Shown here piece after piece: positions 23,801 to 36,200 of a stretch of 64,000 nt of DNA. Every line of letters begins with the position of its first letter. Position 1 is the stretch's first letter. The stretch comes from Scolanthus callimorphus (lineage: Eukaryota; Cnidaria; Anthozoa; Actiniaria; Edwardsiidae). Location of the stretch: assembly GCA_033964015.1 (NCBI GenBank), contig CM066923.1, forward strand, positions 930,001-994,000, given 5' to 3'. The notes beneath the pieces were generated by a model. It saw only the letters and a program-made list of their open reading frames with translations. It was not told the DNA's origin and searched no databases. The translations under genes were made by a program, and so were the position numbers.

Positions 23801-25728
23801 TTGGCCACTGCCCATTGCATGATAAATTCCTCCCTGCACTTGCATCTACTATTAGACCCCGTCCACACTATTGCGGTTTCATTTGAATCTGTATACTTTT
23901 TGATACGGTTAGGCCTTCCGTCCACACTAACACGCTGATCGTTTTCATCAAATCCATATAACTTTGGAAACGCTCTCGAAAGTGTATCAAAACGAATCTG
24001 TATACATATCGTTTTAGTGTGGACAGTCGAATCCGGATAAAAATGAAAACAATAACTTCAACTGTACCATTAATTTGAGACTGTCCTTGCACACGCCAAC
24101 ATCAAATAAAAATAGGTTGCTTGTTTGGAGCTAAATCTCCTGTCCACACTAATGCGCTGCGAATCCGTATCAGTTTGAAAACGAATACTTTTGAAAACGC
24201 GTTAGTGTGGACAGGGTCTTAGTAGTAGGAAATTAGTAGCCTATATGCTGGTCTAAGGAGAATCCATTCAAAATGCAAATGAGGAGATTCTGTTCTCTCT
24301 GTTCATCTGCATTAGAAACAGCTCAACCACGCTTGCTTCTGGCTAAAAAAATGTCATAAAAATGATGTGACATTATTTCTGCCTTTATGACTACTAAGTT
24401 TCTTTCAATTCCAGATAATACATTATCAGCTAAACTGTAATTTGCTTTCACTTTCTAGCTATTTCATGCAAATATTCTGACATAAAGAGTACCTTAAATG
24501 CGGTATAGTTAATTGAAGAAAATGGCAACGTGAAACTGTCAAAGCTTTTTAAGGTAACACACAAATTTACCATTTATTATTGACATAAGGCATATCACTC
24601 ATAGAGACCGAAATAAAAGCTAAAAAATGCGGAAAGCTGGCGTAAATGTGACAGGTTCTGAAATAGAAAATCATAATTACCTTTTCCATTAGATTCTCTA
24701 CTCTAGCAGTACAGAACTTTGTTTACATATTTTTAAAAACACAATTCATTGTATTGCTGTACAATTTTGTTTGAGCTTTTAACGTTGATGTGAATCTAAT
24801 ACTCCCTGCAATTTTTAATAGAGATAATTCTATCGTGATGGCTAAGGCAATTGCCTAGACACCGGAATAGCAAATGCAGTTTCAAGAGACTTTATTATGC
24901 ATTATCTTTGCGCAATACTGCCCTTAGTTGAGTTTAAAGACCAGTATAGCACGCGAATATCTATTCCCAAAGATTAAATCTCTAAAGCCACACAATGATC
25001 TTTTTGTGACCTATAGTCTATATAATGACTTATTTATTTTCTAGTATAAGGTTTACAGGGCAAGGAAACCGCAAAATCAAACGCGAGTCTGAGTTGGGAA
25101 TAATATTTGAGCATCGAAAACTAAAATAACTTAATCAAACGCAAATAATCCTGAGAAACAAAATGATTGAAGACTCAGGGCCTCACCTTGTACCAAATGA
25201 CTTTTTCCAGAACTCGGCAGCATCCGCTTTCGTAATTCGAAAGCCTTCTCCTGAGTATGTACCATAAGGAAATATTGCCTTCAGCTCAGCAAGCATATGA
25301 CTGAACACAAGACTCAACTTGGTCAGACTTCGTCGGTAGCTCGAGGCTTCTTCGAACATTTTTTCTTTGCCTTCCTTGAATAGTTTAATAGCATGTTTCG
25401 ATTGCTTCATCAAGTTCTCGGTATAAATCCGAAAATACTCACAGTCGTTCAGAATATGAAGTCGATCTTCGTACTTGGAAATAATTAGCTTCAAATGTTG
25501 ATAAGTGTCGGGCAAAATGTCTAGAATATATGGTGGACTGTTCTTCAAATTCATACGAGGATTTTGGCAATATTTCACCACTTTGTCCATTAATTTCCAT
25601 GTTTTCTCGATAGTCTTTTTATCAATCTGTAATCTAGGAGTCACTGCATGTGTAAAAGCATCTTGCAGTCTGTCTTGAAGACGAGAAAAGAACCCTGAAT
25701 GCCGAGCTCCCATTGCAAAGTTCGCCAT
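17864..25728 (-). CDS. CBL: CBL-family E3 ubiquitin ligase, 5 exons, 910 aa
   Basis: CBL proteins bind phosphotyrosine on activated receptor and Src-family kinases and ubiquitinate them through a RING finger. Minus-strand exons: 25728-25187, 22378-22100, 21335-21198, 20567-20210, 19279-17864. All are GT-AG and in phase, giving 910 aa (human CBL is 906). The start is Met at 25728 (AAAATGG context); an upstream in-frame ATG at 25812 is less likely. Domains in order: 4H bundle (exon 1), EF-hand and SH2 start (exon 2, with [20 protein letters not shown]), rest of SH2 (exon 3, [19 protein letters not shown]), then linker and RING in exon 4. RING ligands are C365, C368, C380, H382, C385, C388, C400 and C403. 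Linker Tyr355 and W392 correspond to human Y371 and W408. The tail has PxxP motifs, an SP-rich repeat, YDVP (about residue 691), NPAY, two DPF motifs and a C-terminal UBA (about 867-907). Every catalytic feature is present. Confidence 0.97.
18925..19115 (-). other. CBL: SP-rich tandem repeat in the CBL tail
   Basis: Within the last CBL exon, about 18 successive S-P units ([27 protein letters not shown]) form a stretch at about residues 500-557. Arg after many of the Pro residues makes this look like repeated proline-directed or SR-type phosphorylation sites. It lies between the SH3-binding [10 protein letters not shown] and a hexaproline. I do not recall this repeat in vertebrate CBL. Confidence 0.75.
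20126..20209 (-). other. CBL: Read-through coding tail after CBL RING exon (possible short isoform)
   Basis: If the donor at 20209-20208 (GAG|GTGAGC) is not used, translation continues for 27 codons ([14 protein letters not shown]...) to a stop at 20126-20128. The result would keep 4H, EF, SH2 and RING but lose the proline-rich tail and UBA, ending at about 466 aa. A long and a short Cbl are known in Drosophila. Here it is only a sequence possibility. Confidence 0.45.
21730..22056. mobile_element. MITE-like element, family C, tandem pair
   Basis: Two head-to-tail copies of a 160-170-base element lie in the CBL intron between exons 2 and 3. The ends are AGAGCAGATTTCGTATGACTG and its complement, and the shared end at about 21880-21900 joins the copies. 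Both carry GGCCTGCTGTAGACACTGAA. A third copy is at 41524-41690. Confidence 0.75.
22536..22724. mobile_element. MITE-like element, family D, copy 1
   Basis: The ends AGACCTGCCAACTTT and AAGTTGGGAGGTCT are inverted. It shares TGTGGTGATAAATTTGCAA and AGGTGAGGAAATCC with the copy at 32391-32577, which is in the opposite orientation inside a GCC2 intron. This copy lies in the CBL intron between exons 1 and 2. Confidence 0.7.
23128..23455. mobile_element. Foldback element with GGGGACTCCCCATA ends
   Basis: The left CCTGGGGGGGGACTCCCCAT, TAGACGGGGGTGCTTGTC pairs with the right GACAAGCACCCCGTCTA, ATGGGGAGTCCCCCTCCCAGG. The interior repeats CCTAAGGGATAGCAAA several times. It lies in CBL intron 1. Confidence 0.8.
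23853..24222. mobile_element. MITE-like element, family E (GACCCTGTCCACACTA ends)
   Basis: The left TAGACCCCGTCCACACTA and right TAGTGTGGACAGGGTCTTA are inverted. The interior has further CGTCCACACTAACACG and TCCACACTAATGCG motifs, suggesting nested copies. No coding capacity. It lies in CBL intron 1. Confidence 0.75.
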
Positions 25729-26929
25729 TTTGAGCCATTCGTCCTCCTTTCGCGATTTCCGCGTACGACGGGAGTGGTCACGTGGTACGATTGAACCAAT
25801 CAGGTGTGGCATACTAAAGAGTACAGCCTTTCACAATCGAATCGATCAAAACAGAGAAAACCTTCCTTCAAATAAATCTGTCAAATATAAAACGTCTTAG
25901 AAAGCAACTGAAACGTTCACTTTAGACTCATGACTGCGATGCACTTACGGAGGTAGCTAAACCAAAACGAAGGTCATATCAGCGTCAAACGGCTTCTAGA
26001 AATACCACTATGATGCAAAGCATATTCACTTGACCCTTTTGGCTACACACGGTTTTCTAGGCGACTGATTTCGACGCAAATTCCCAAGTGTCTATCCCAA
26101 CCGGCTCGTGGGTGGGATACATTATTTATAACGCAGACTGAGTAATGTTTTGAATATTGCAAAAACTAACACCGAAAGGGACATTAGTCGCTGTAATTCA
26201 TTGTTTATTTGTCAAATGACTACAGCCTCTTCCTTTTCGGAGATGACGCGCGAGTTTCTTGTGGGCGGGCATCGTGAACACCTAGTCTAGCACAGCACTG
26301 CACACGACACCAAGCGGCTACGTGCCGACCCCATCCGCGGTCACAATTTAAATCTTTTGGGTATTTTAAAGCTGCTTTTGATTATTCTTACTGGAGCTGA
26401 AATCAAGCAAAAGCTGGGATGGAGGACATTGAAGGAACATTTCAGTGATATCAATGTGATATCATGTATATCAATCGAAACTGTGTCTGCCATAATTGTA
26501 ATCTAGCGTTTTTTAACAGCAAGACAATGGGGCTAATCTCCATACAACAAAAGTACTTTATGGATTTATTAATCAACCACAGATTCCAGCAACATGTCAA
26601 TCAAACTGTCAAACGGGACGAGTCGAAGGGCTTGTTGTGATGAGGTGATATGGGATGTCCCAAGTGATGACACTGATTTCATTATAACGAAGCTGATTTT
26701 CAAAATCAGATAAATCTGATCCTGGTTTAGGGGACGATAAGAGAGCACAAGAGAGATAGGGATGGAGAATACAGTAAAGATTAAAGAATGTATAATCTAA
26801 GAAACAGCCAGATGAGAACAGAATTTGTGATTGAAGCCACTCCCCCGCGCGCCCTTCCTATTAGCAGCATATTGCCGGGTCGGGCTCGCCGAAAAAAAAA
26901 AGAGAAAACATATGGAACCCTCGAAACTC

Positions 26930-27213
26930 CTCTGTGCCCGATGGGCGTGACAAATAGTTTCGTAGCCCATAAAATTCTATGCTATAATGAGGTAACAAAA
27001 GTAGCGAACTCAATCTGCTAAAAATCACGAATTGCGATCAAACTGATTTATGTGATACAAAAGTTATAGAACAAATTAAAAAACAATTGTTGTTATTTTA
27101 AAAGTTTCTTACCGTATAAGATAAACCATGGATCGTAGAAAAGACTTTTCTACGACCCATGGATAAACACAACAAACCAATCATACAGTAACATTGTCAC
27201 ACCCATCGGGCCT
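26930..27213. mobile_element. MITE-like element, family F, copy 1
   Basis: GCCCGATGGGCGTGACAAAT at the left pairs with TTGTCACACCCATCGGGC at the right. It shares AGCGAACTCAATCTGCTAAA-type and ATAAACACAACA segments with copies near 43085-43205 (partial) and 58658-58885. Confidence 0.7.
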
Positions 27214-27816
27214 TTAAGTTTCTGCTCGGAGCCCCCGCATAGCCGCGCCTCTTACTCGAGACTAGGAACGAGGCTTGGGGGTCAAACTAGAATACAATAA
27301 TTGCTGAAGCCGGATCCAGAAACATGGACGTGTCAGTCATCATTTGAATGTAAATCTAGCTTATGGAATGAAATGTAAAATAGAGTTAACAATCGATCAT
27401 ACATTTTCAGTAAAATCCTCGCAAGCCACATTTTGATCATAAGCCAAAACCAACAACAATGACACCGTCCCTACTCATTTTGGATGTAAACAAGAAGCAG
27501 GACCAAGAGGGAGAAATTGGCGAAGAGTGTTACAGCTAATATCCTAAATTATGATTGAAACGCCACAGAAAACAGAACAGGCTATATTTTTTGTTTGTCA
27601 ACGGAAAATGCGGTTTTGCGAAGTACTTTCACTACCCCAAGGATAGCACGTTACGAAACGCTTTTGCGTCAGAGGAAACAAGAATAGTTTTACTAAAGAT
27701 GAGTGTGTAAAAGCATTTTTAAATCTACTTTTTATCTCCCTACATTTTCTTTTACTTTTAGTATTCATTATTAGCTTTAAAACACAAAATACACACCACA
27801 GGCAGCCCAAGTACTA

Positions 27817-28000
27817 TGGTCGTTTATAAAAATTTATAGTGTTTATGTGGCTTTGTGAGTAATCGATAAACTCGCTAAATTGCTATAAAATCGTCACTGA
27901 GTGCTGGTAAATTATGGCAGATAAAAGAAGAAGTTGTCTAGCGAGTTTATCGAACACAATAAATATCGCCAAGCCAGAAAACTTTTTATAAACGACCACA
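27817..28000. mobile_element. MITE-like element with TGGTCGTTTATAAA ends
   Basis: ATGGTCGTTTATAAAAATTT at the left pairs with ACTTTTTATAAACGACCAC at the right. Inner TCGATAAACTCGCTA / TAGCGAGTTTATCGA also pair. It lies only about 200 bases upstream of the GCC2 start codon. Confidence 0.7.
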
Positions 28001-28113
28001 GCCAAACCTTTCATAGTTGGGCTCCCTGTGGTTTTGGCACGTAACGTTTTAGCGTGTATCCGCTGACCAGTGCCATGGTGGCAAGTGTGAAGAATCATAA
28101 CAGAGTTCGATTC

Positions 28114-28188
28114 ATGGCAGAAAATGGCGATAAAATAGCTGCAAAATTTAACAACGCCCCTGGAAACATTATCCAGGAGAAAGTTTAA
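28114..28188 (+). other. Upstream open reading frame before GCC2 start
   Basis: ATG at 28114 opens a 24-codon frame ending with TAA at 28186-28188, 17 bases before the predicted GCC2 ATG and in a different frame. If it is in the 5' leader it could lower GCC2 translation. Whether the transcript includes it is unknown. Confidence 0.35.
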
Positions 28189-28205
28189 CAATCAAGACAG
28201 CTGGA

Positions 28206-30275
28206 ATGGCCGCAATTGTAAGTATTTCTTAATGCATAGGGTGTATTTTTGGTTTCAGACAAAGGGCATCTTTGCAAATTTGTGGGCGCGCAAAAGACAG
28301 CGTTCCGTCCTGTAGAATTAACTTAGTTTGTCTATTTTTGTACGAGGAATTTGTTGTCAGTTTGAAATACCAAGGTCATATTTTACTTTGGCTTTCAACT
28401 TGATGCTAAAACAATAACCATATCGAAATGTTTGTGATGGGACGTTTTTCCTGTTCCCACCAGTTTCCTTTTGTTTTCCTAATTGAGCTGCTATAAACCG
28501 ACCCATTTCTCTTATTTTAATTTATTCTATTGACGTCCCCGATATTGCAATTCATTCAGTTGTCATATGCTCTGGGAGTCTGTTCTGAATTTTGAGATAA
28601 TTCACACCAGATGAATTCGATCTTTCTATCACTCAACCAAATAAACTTTCACAATAGAGCTCATTAATCATTAACGTCTAGTAAAGAAAACTGGTAAACT
28701 TGCAACTACTTGTATTTTTGATTTGCCAAGCTTATGCCTTCCCAAATTGATTTTCAACATTATTAGCCCAATCCTGCTTGCATGAGTTGTTTGCCTTTAT
28801 ATGCCTAGCTTCAGTAGGCCCTGCTGTTTGGTTTAACTCTGCTGTATTAATGTGCAACCAGTGAAGAAAATCCCTTGACCCAAGTTACCCGAGCTGTCTT
28901 CGGGGGTGACTGTCAAGTTATTTTATCAGTTCGAAGTCAGAGACACAGGAAATGTGTTTTATTGCTTTTATAAAATAACTAACACACAAAAGCGTGTCTA
29001 TATGTATTCTCTTTCAGACACAGCTTTCTACCAATTAGAGCATGAGATTCACGGCAGTTATTCTATAAATTGCTATTATAAGCATTCTCTTCTTTGAATT
29101 ACCAACACTTTTTGAACTCCAACACTTGTTAATGGTAAATCTGGTCACGTGACCAGTGGTAACTATTCGTTTTTCAAAAGTTTGCCATTATTTTGTAAAC
29201 AATATTTATTCAATAATGAACAGAAAAACAAGAGTCCAGAGACAGAAACACCAAGTGGGCCAGTTGCCATGGAAACCAATCAAGGTAGTCCTGCCTCAGC
29301 TGGGCCAACTGCAAAGACCCTTGGGAAGGTGAGTCAAGTTGCAGCTGTAGAATGTCCAACAATCTCTACAGTCACCTTCATTTATGTTTGTGTATTACCT
29401 ACCATAAATTTCTTTGCCTCTTGCACATCTCCCTGTCTGTTCATCCCTTTGTCTGCCTGCCTCTATCTGCTTGCCCATCTGTCTGTAGTAATTGTATATT
29501 AGTCAGTCAATCTGTCTTTTTGTTATTATGTTTGTTTGTCTGTCTTTTGTATCTTTAGATAAATGCCTTTATTCAAACCCAAAATATAACTGCATGTTGC
29601 CCCAGGGTAGTCCATTCAGAGAGGTTATAGTCTCCCTGCTATCAACAGGAGCCCTGAGAACAACATGCTTACAAACTAAATATAAATCTGTATAAATAGA
29701 TAATATATGGTGAGATCATATAGATAATTATTTTCTATATCATTCATAGCTTGACACCTTGCCTAAAGAGGAGCTCATCAAATTTGTCAGGAAGCAAATG
29801 GCTGTGCTGAAGCAGACTAAAGCAAAATGTGAAGGTACAGTACAAGACCCTTAAAAATCATAGCCAAGGTGAACTAAGAAGTACCTACAGCATTCTCACA
29901 CTACATTAGTTTTCAAAGGGCTGGTTTCCATAAAGACATGCTGTTCATTGTTGTCATTTTAGCTAATATTCAAACCATGCATTATTTGACAATCACACAA
30001 TCCGGAGATCGTCCTCTAGTCACTAGTGATTTTGTTTGTTTATGGCTACATGTATCTGGTTTGCCTCATGGCCAGTTGGGGTTAACTTTATTTGAGTTTG
30101 TTCTTTGTTTTTATTTTGTTGAGCTAGATAAGATGACACTTAAATAACGTTTTTTTTACATCTAGAACTGAGCAACAACCTTGTTCAAGAGAGAGCAGAA
30201 GTCCAGAGACTGGAGGAAGAACAGTCGGCATGGCTTGCCAGGGGGGTTCATGCAGAGTTTGAAAAGAAAAACCAA
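28206..30275 (+). other. GCC2: GCC2 exons 1-4: conserved N-terminus
   Basis: Exons: 28206-28217, 29224-29328, 29750-29834, 30166-30275. Exon 1 encodes only MAAI before a GTAAGT donor. Exon 2 is a Ser/Pro/Thr-rich linker. Exon 3 holds the conserved GCC2 block LDTLPKEELIKFVRKQM (residues 40-56). The tiny first exon is supported by phase and donor only, so an alternative first exon is possible. Confidence 0.8.
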
Positions 30276-33200
30276 GTAAGGACAGAAACAATAAATGAGA
30301 CAAATAATCTTGGCATTCGGTGCCTTGGTGTGAATGGTTTGATGTTCAAAAAGACCGTTGTTGGAAAATATATGCAAAGAAAAAAAATTGGGTGTGCATA
30401 TACAGGCAAACAATGGACGACTCCAGCTATAATGCACGCGCGCGCTGCATGTCTGTAGATGTGGGACATTTGTCGAACAAAAGTCTGTTAAAAAAGCGTG
30501 TGCAGCATTCTAATAGTTGTGGGACACACCTTGGACATTTCTGAATAAAGAAGAGCGCGTGTGCTTATAGCTGGATCATCCATTGATTTTCATACAATAT
30601 AATGGTTATTTTTTAAATATGAATTTACAAAGGAAATCTTGACAGTAAAGGGTTTTTTTAATTCGTGAGATTATCATCCTGATTTGCATAAAATGTAAAT
30701 GTAATGTAAATACCTATAAACGTTGGTTCCTCATATTTTTGATATGTAAAACCAGTCTTGTAAGGTCTCATTGTACTTATTTCAATGCAATTTCTTTTTT
30801 TTTTTTTGGCAAGGTGATTTTGAAGTACTGCAGTACTATATTGTTTGTGTTCTCAATTCAATATCAAAGAATTCAATATTACATAAAATAGATTTGTCTA
30901 TTTGCATGGAATATTATTTACCATGAAATTATCATCATATCCATCAAAAGCTGATGAGTAAAGATATAATTAGAATATAAAATTGTTCAAGATGGTGGCA
31001 ATTGACAAAGGTGAATGTATGTACCTGGCCACTGTGAACCTTCTTGGCAAGAATAGATAAACCTAAACCAAAGAAATGGGACAAACATTTTTATAACAAA
31101 TTGCAATAAATGTGTTATGCTTATTAAATAATTAAAAACAGATATTAATGAAAGATGAAGAGCTAAAAATGGCTGCTGAGCTTGGAAAGAAGATGCTTGC
31201 TAAAAATGATGACCTCAGAACTAAATATGATGACCTGGAAAATGAACATGAGCAAGTTGTAAAAGTAAGAACATCCACTCCTCTGTATAAATGCAAAATT
31301 GTTTTGATAAAAGAAATGAAAATTCAGTCCACCTTTTGGGTAGACTGTCATCTTTAAATATTAGGCTACTATCACCTTAAAAATCCACTAAAAGCATCTA
31401 TTGTTTGAATAAATGAATAAATCTAGGATTGATTAATTAGCTTTGAACAATGCTTTATTTGTAAAAATAAGAATTTTTAATTGATTTGTTTGATTTAGGT
31501 GTTACATAGCTGGTATGCAAACATGTACCTCATGTACCTCAAGGAGTGTGTTAGACATAAGGCTTATTAGGCCAAATGAGGTTTCTAAAGCATTTACCAT
31601 GTAGTAGTAAATTAATATGTTTATCATGTGCTGTTTTAATTTATTTCTACAGCAGCTGGATGAGGAAATGGGCAGAGTAACATCAGAACGAAATAACCTT
31701 CGCACCTCTCTCAAAACACTTCAGGAAAAATATGAGGCAGCCCTACAAAAAAGCAAGGTACATGTATAGGTAACTTTAACTCTAGAAAGAATTGTGCTTT
31801 CACATGGGTGGTGGAAAGAGAGGGGCCGGGGAGTTGGTGGCTAACACTCAAGACAAGAAAAGTCTGTTTGTTAAATTTCTTGTTGAGTTTCTTCAGATCT
31901 TCTCTGAGGGGTGCGCACCAATTCATCTATCTAAGAATCCCATTTATGAAGTGATTCAGTTGTCCTGTTGCCCTGAAACAGTATTTTGTTACTTAACAAA
32001 GTAGGGACATCAGTAGGAAAATAATGGCTTTTGTACAAACCACTGACTGTTATTGATGGAAGGTAAAACATAAATATGAATAAAGGGCTAACACTCCAAA
32101 GGTAGTTTTTGACTTACGGTATAATGGAGTGGGGGGGGGGGGGGGGGGTATTGTGCCCCCAACAATTTTTTGTTTCAGCCACCCTTGTTATATGAATCTA
32201 ATGTTTAAACTTTTCTGGCAGGAATATGAGATTTTAATTGAGCAACAGGCAATTGAAAATGACAAACAGATTGAACAACAACAAGCAGACAACAAGATGA
32301 TGCTGCAAAAGATCCAGGTTAGGGAAAGTATTTATCAGAATGCTAACAAGAAAACATAGTATGCCCAGTACCTGTTATGCATTAGTACACAGGTCTGACA
32401 ACTTCCTTGCGGGTTTTCCTCACCTAAAATTTTACATTTTGGATTTCCTCACCTAAAAATACGGTAACGCAAGGAAATTTAAGTCATTCAAGCTATTGTT
32501 TTGTATGCTTCCATTGCAAATTTATCACCACATTCAAAAGAACCTCGCCTATATATTTGTAAAAAGTTGACAGGTCTACATTAGCCTATTCAGTGTATAG
32601 GTTTATCATCATTTTGCTGAGACAATACGATCTTGTCTCTTCTAAAGGGAAATGAAAAAGCCTCTTTAATGAAATGAAAAGCTGGATTGAAGATGATTTG
32701 CATGTGCTCCAACAAGCAATGATTTTTACTTTGTGATCTTCACTTGTTTTTGCAGAAACTTCAAGCAGAAAGAGAGCAAATGCAGTCATTAAATGAGAAG
32801 CATGAGCAAGAGAAAAACAAGCTGACACAAACATGCAAGGTACTGTTTTCCTGAGCTAGTTACTTAATCAATTATGTGTGATTCTAGCCAAGCAGTTAAT
32901 ATGGTTTGCTACTCTTTTATGTGTCTGAATGTAATTTAGACAAAGTGAAACTGAGGCTGTGCATGCACGGACCTGGGTCTAGTAGGTCCTTAGCGATGCC
33001 TTCGGCCACCCTGAACCTTCCCAGGGCACGTTTGCTCATCCGGAGTTTGCAGAGTTGTCATCAGGACAATGAGTTTAATGATGTATTATCCATTCTATTA
33101 GTGCTAGGTTACGAATTATTAGGACTTACATCATATATCTTCGCCTGGATGGACCTTAATGCTGCCTATTCATTGGTTCTATCAGGGAACTTATTAGTGT

Positions 33201-36200
33201 GGAGTGAGTGCCATTTACCATTTATAGGATATGAAATCAAGAATGGATGCCATAAGAACAGAGCTGAAAAAACTAAAGGAAAAGAAAAAAGGACCTGACG
33301 ACAAGGCTATAGAAGATTTAACCATGCAGACCCAGGTAGAAACTGTGGGAGAATAATTACACATTGTTTGTTAGTATACAGTATAATGCCTTGGCCAAGG
33401 AAAGGCAAGCTCATGCAAAGTTTGCTAATTGCGTTGACTTTCGAACTGTTTGGACACCAAGTTGTGTTGACTTGTGATGACTTCTGTTCAATTACGTCCA
33501 CTTTAAACATGTTCAAATGCAAAGGAGCAAAACTGTGCTTAAGCTTGTTTTAACTGTGTTGTGAATTTATATAAACCACTGAAACCATAGTCTTAGTAAT
33601 GTGTCAATGTGTCACTCACTCAAACCAGTGTTGTAAACTCAACCAAGGGCGATAGGATAATCTGCTCCACTGTAATTGAACGTTCTTTCTTCCCTCTGGG
33701 CCATAGCTGGGCAACTAAACTTGGACAAAGTTTTTCATAGGTCAAGGGGGGTGCAACAAGATGGTCATGCGATGCCATCAATGACATCATTGCAACTCAC
33801 CATCCATAGAAGTTACACATCCTGTTTTATTGGTCTCTTTGGCAGTATATTCCCTGCATTTTACGACAAGTGACAAAACATAATCTACTAGCCAAAACAT
33901 GAGCTTCAACTTTGTCTGTTAGGATCTTCAAGGGAAGCTTCAAAAGTTTTCAAATGAGAGAGAAGAGATGCTTCTGGCCTTGAGGACTGCCAAGGAACAA
34001 CTGGACAACAAAGACAAAACAAATCAGGTAAAAAGCTATAAAAAGCTGTTGTATCAGCTTTGAGAGATAATAATAATAATAATAAAAGCATGCATAGCAT
34101 GAAATCTCTTACAGGACCTGAACACTTCACAATTTTAATAGTAAGCATGAATATCAATGTTCTAGTAGTTTAGTGATGTTATTCTGGTCGTAAGTATTGT
34201 GCTACAAGTTTACTATACAGAGCAACTAGAGGCACATCTAAGATGTAAATATTGTGTTTTCTTAATTTAAAGGAACTTCAGTCACAACTACAGAAACTCA
34301 AGACAGAGTGTGATGAGTTAAGAACAAAACATGGGAGTTCTCATAAGGATAAAGGGTTAAACCAGTCATCCTCTGAGCTGAATAAGATCAAACAGCAGCT
34401 CTTACAGCAGAATGAAACACTCCGACAATCCAATGAGGTAATGTACATGCAATTTTATTAATTTTTATGTAGGGTATCAAATGTTCCTGTGCCTAAAAGC
34501 CTGTCTTAAAGTTTCTAACAAGTGCCAAAATTCCCCATGGCAACAATTTACTTATCAATTACCTATAATTGATTAGATAAAAGTGGTAGTGCAAACTTGA
34601 AGCATGTTACACTTTTGTGAAATCACCTCAAATGATTGAAAATGTCTTCTAATCCTTGCTAACATTGTGTTGTCAGTGCCTTGTGGGTGAGATAGAGGTG
34701 AAGTCAGCAGAGAATGACCACTTACGGAATGCACTAGACACCATGCATATGGAGTTTGAAGGCAGAGACCAGACAAGAAAGGTATCTTAACTCTATGCTT
34801 GGCATTAATATTTTTATTTTTTGTAGCAGACACCAGACCTGTCTACTGCAAAAGCTGACACTGCTAGGACATACCAAAAGCATAAATCTCGAGCCACTCC
34901 TTATTCATTTATCTTGTTATTAATTCAAGTGAACTTGAGCAATAGCTTTTTCATTTGCATTACGAATGGCCCATGATTAGCCAGCACACGCTAAAGCCCA
35001 CATAACAGTTCAGTGTTTGCAAATGTTTTCATCTCACCAAACGCATTTCAGCTTTTGTCGTATTTTAGGCTATTTCCCTCATGAGTCACGCAACTGTCAC
35101 ACAATTCTTTGTGGGTGGGGATGGGAACCATACGTGACATTGGCGGGGGTGGTTGTTTAGGGAGAAAATGAGCCCAAGAAATCACCAAAGGGAATGCATA
35201 GTACTGTATACAATGAAGTTGATCTCGTGAATATATGAATGATTGGTTTCACTTTCCAGTTAAAGATGCATGGAGTTGTAAATAATGTTTGTTGTAGTCC
35301 ATGTGCAAATTGTTGGAAAATCAAATAGTTGAATGGTTAGAAGCACTACGTACTGTCCCACCACCAAGCACCTCATTTACCCAATAAAAATAAGCATTAG
35401 ATTATTATCTAATAGAAGCACTATGCACAGTCACTACCAAGCACCTCATTTACCCAATAAAAATAAGCATTAGATTATTATATCTAGCATGTGCTCGTGT
35501 GCCTGACTTCTATTCATGCATGTGCCTGCATTTGATCACATCCCGTGCATTGTTTCGTGCACTCAGTTCTGTGTTTTTACGTTTGTGTGTCTCTTGCATG
35601 CAATATTTTTAGAAAAGCAACACGTTTTAAAAATTCTAGCATGCTTAGTTTTCATTCCTAGCATTTTTTGTTTTTGTTCACTGCACAACCCATGAAACAT
35701 CTCCAGACAACATATTTTGCTGTGTTTCATATCAAGATAGCAGTGTCGCCATTCTAGAGATTGACCGGGCTTCCTGTGGTATCTTGTCTACCTTGTTGCC
35801 AGGCTCTTGACTGTGAACAACACAGTGGAAAATGCACATAGCATCTTTCCTCGAGTATATTTGAGTTTTGGTTGAGGTTTAAGCTTTCTAGGCCAATAGA
35901 AATAGTGACAACTTACTGGAATTCCAAGGTATTTCCTTATAAGGAAGTTGGAGAAAGTCGACACTTTTCCAAGGGAACTGAGTATCTTGATATGGATATT
36001 TCTGTTTATTTTCCTTACATAGTTCTCGCAAATAGATTTTCTTTAAAATTTTCCACTTTTCTGTGCGCGCGCTTGAAATCGAGGCAATGCTGACATGATG
36101 TCACTCAGCCTCGTTTTCATGCCCCAACCTCAAGAGGGCGTCGCACGGATTTCTGCGAAGCATCCGTGAAGAAAGAATCTTCTAGCATAGTCACTCGCGT

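Larger units (their letters stand above)
25729..28113. promoter_or_regulatory. Divergent intergenic region between CBL and GCC2
   Basis: CBL starts leftwards at 25728 and GCC2 rightwards at 28206, so both promoters should lie in these roughly 2.4 kb. No TATA box can be assigned with confidence. Two MITE-like elements (26930-27213 and 27817-28000) occupy part of it. No coding exon is supported. Confidence 0.4.

Noticed and set aside
25729..25812. Upstream in-frame ATG for CBL (28 extra residues)
   Set aside because: The extra residues are basic and unlike CBL N-termini, and the ATG at 25728 has the better context; not excluded.
29352..29558. Plus-strand Cys/Leu-rich frame resembling membrane segments
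   Set aside because: Lies in the intron after GCC2 exon 2 in TCTGTCTG-type low-complexity sequence; no conserved features.
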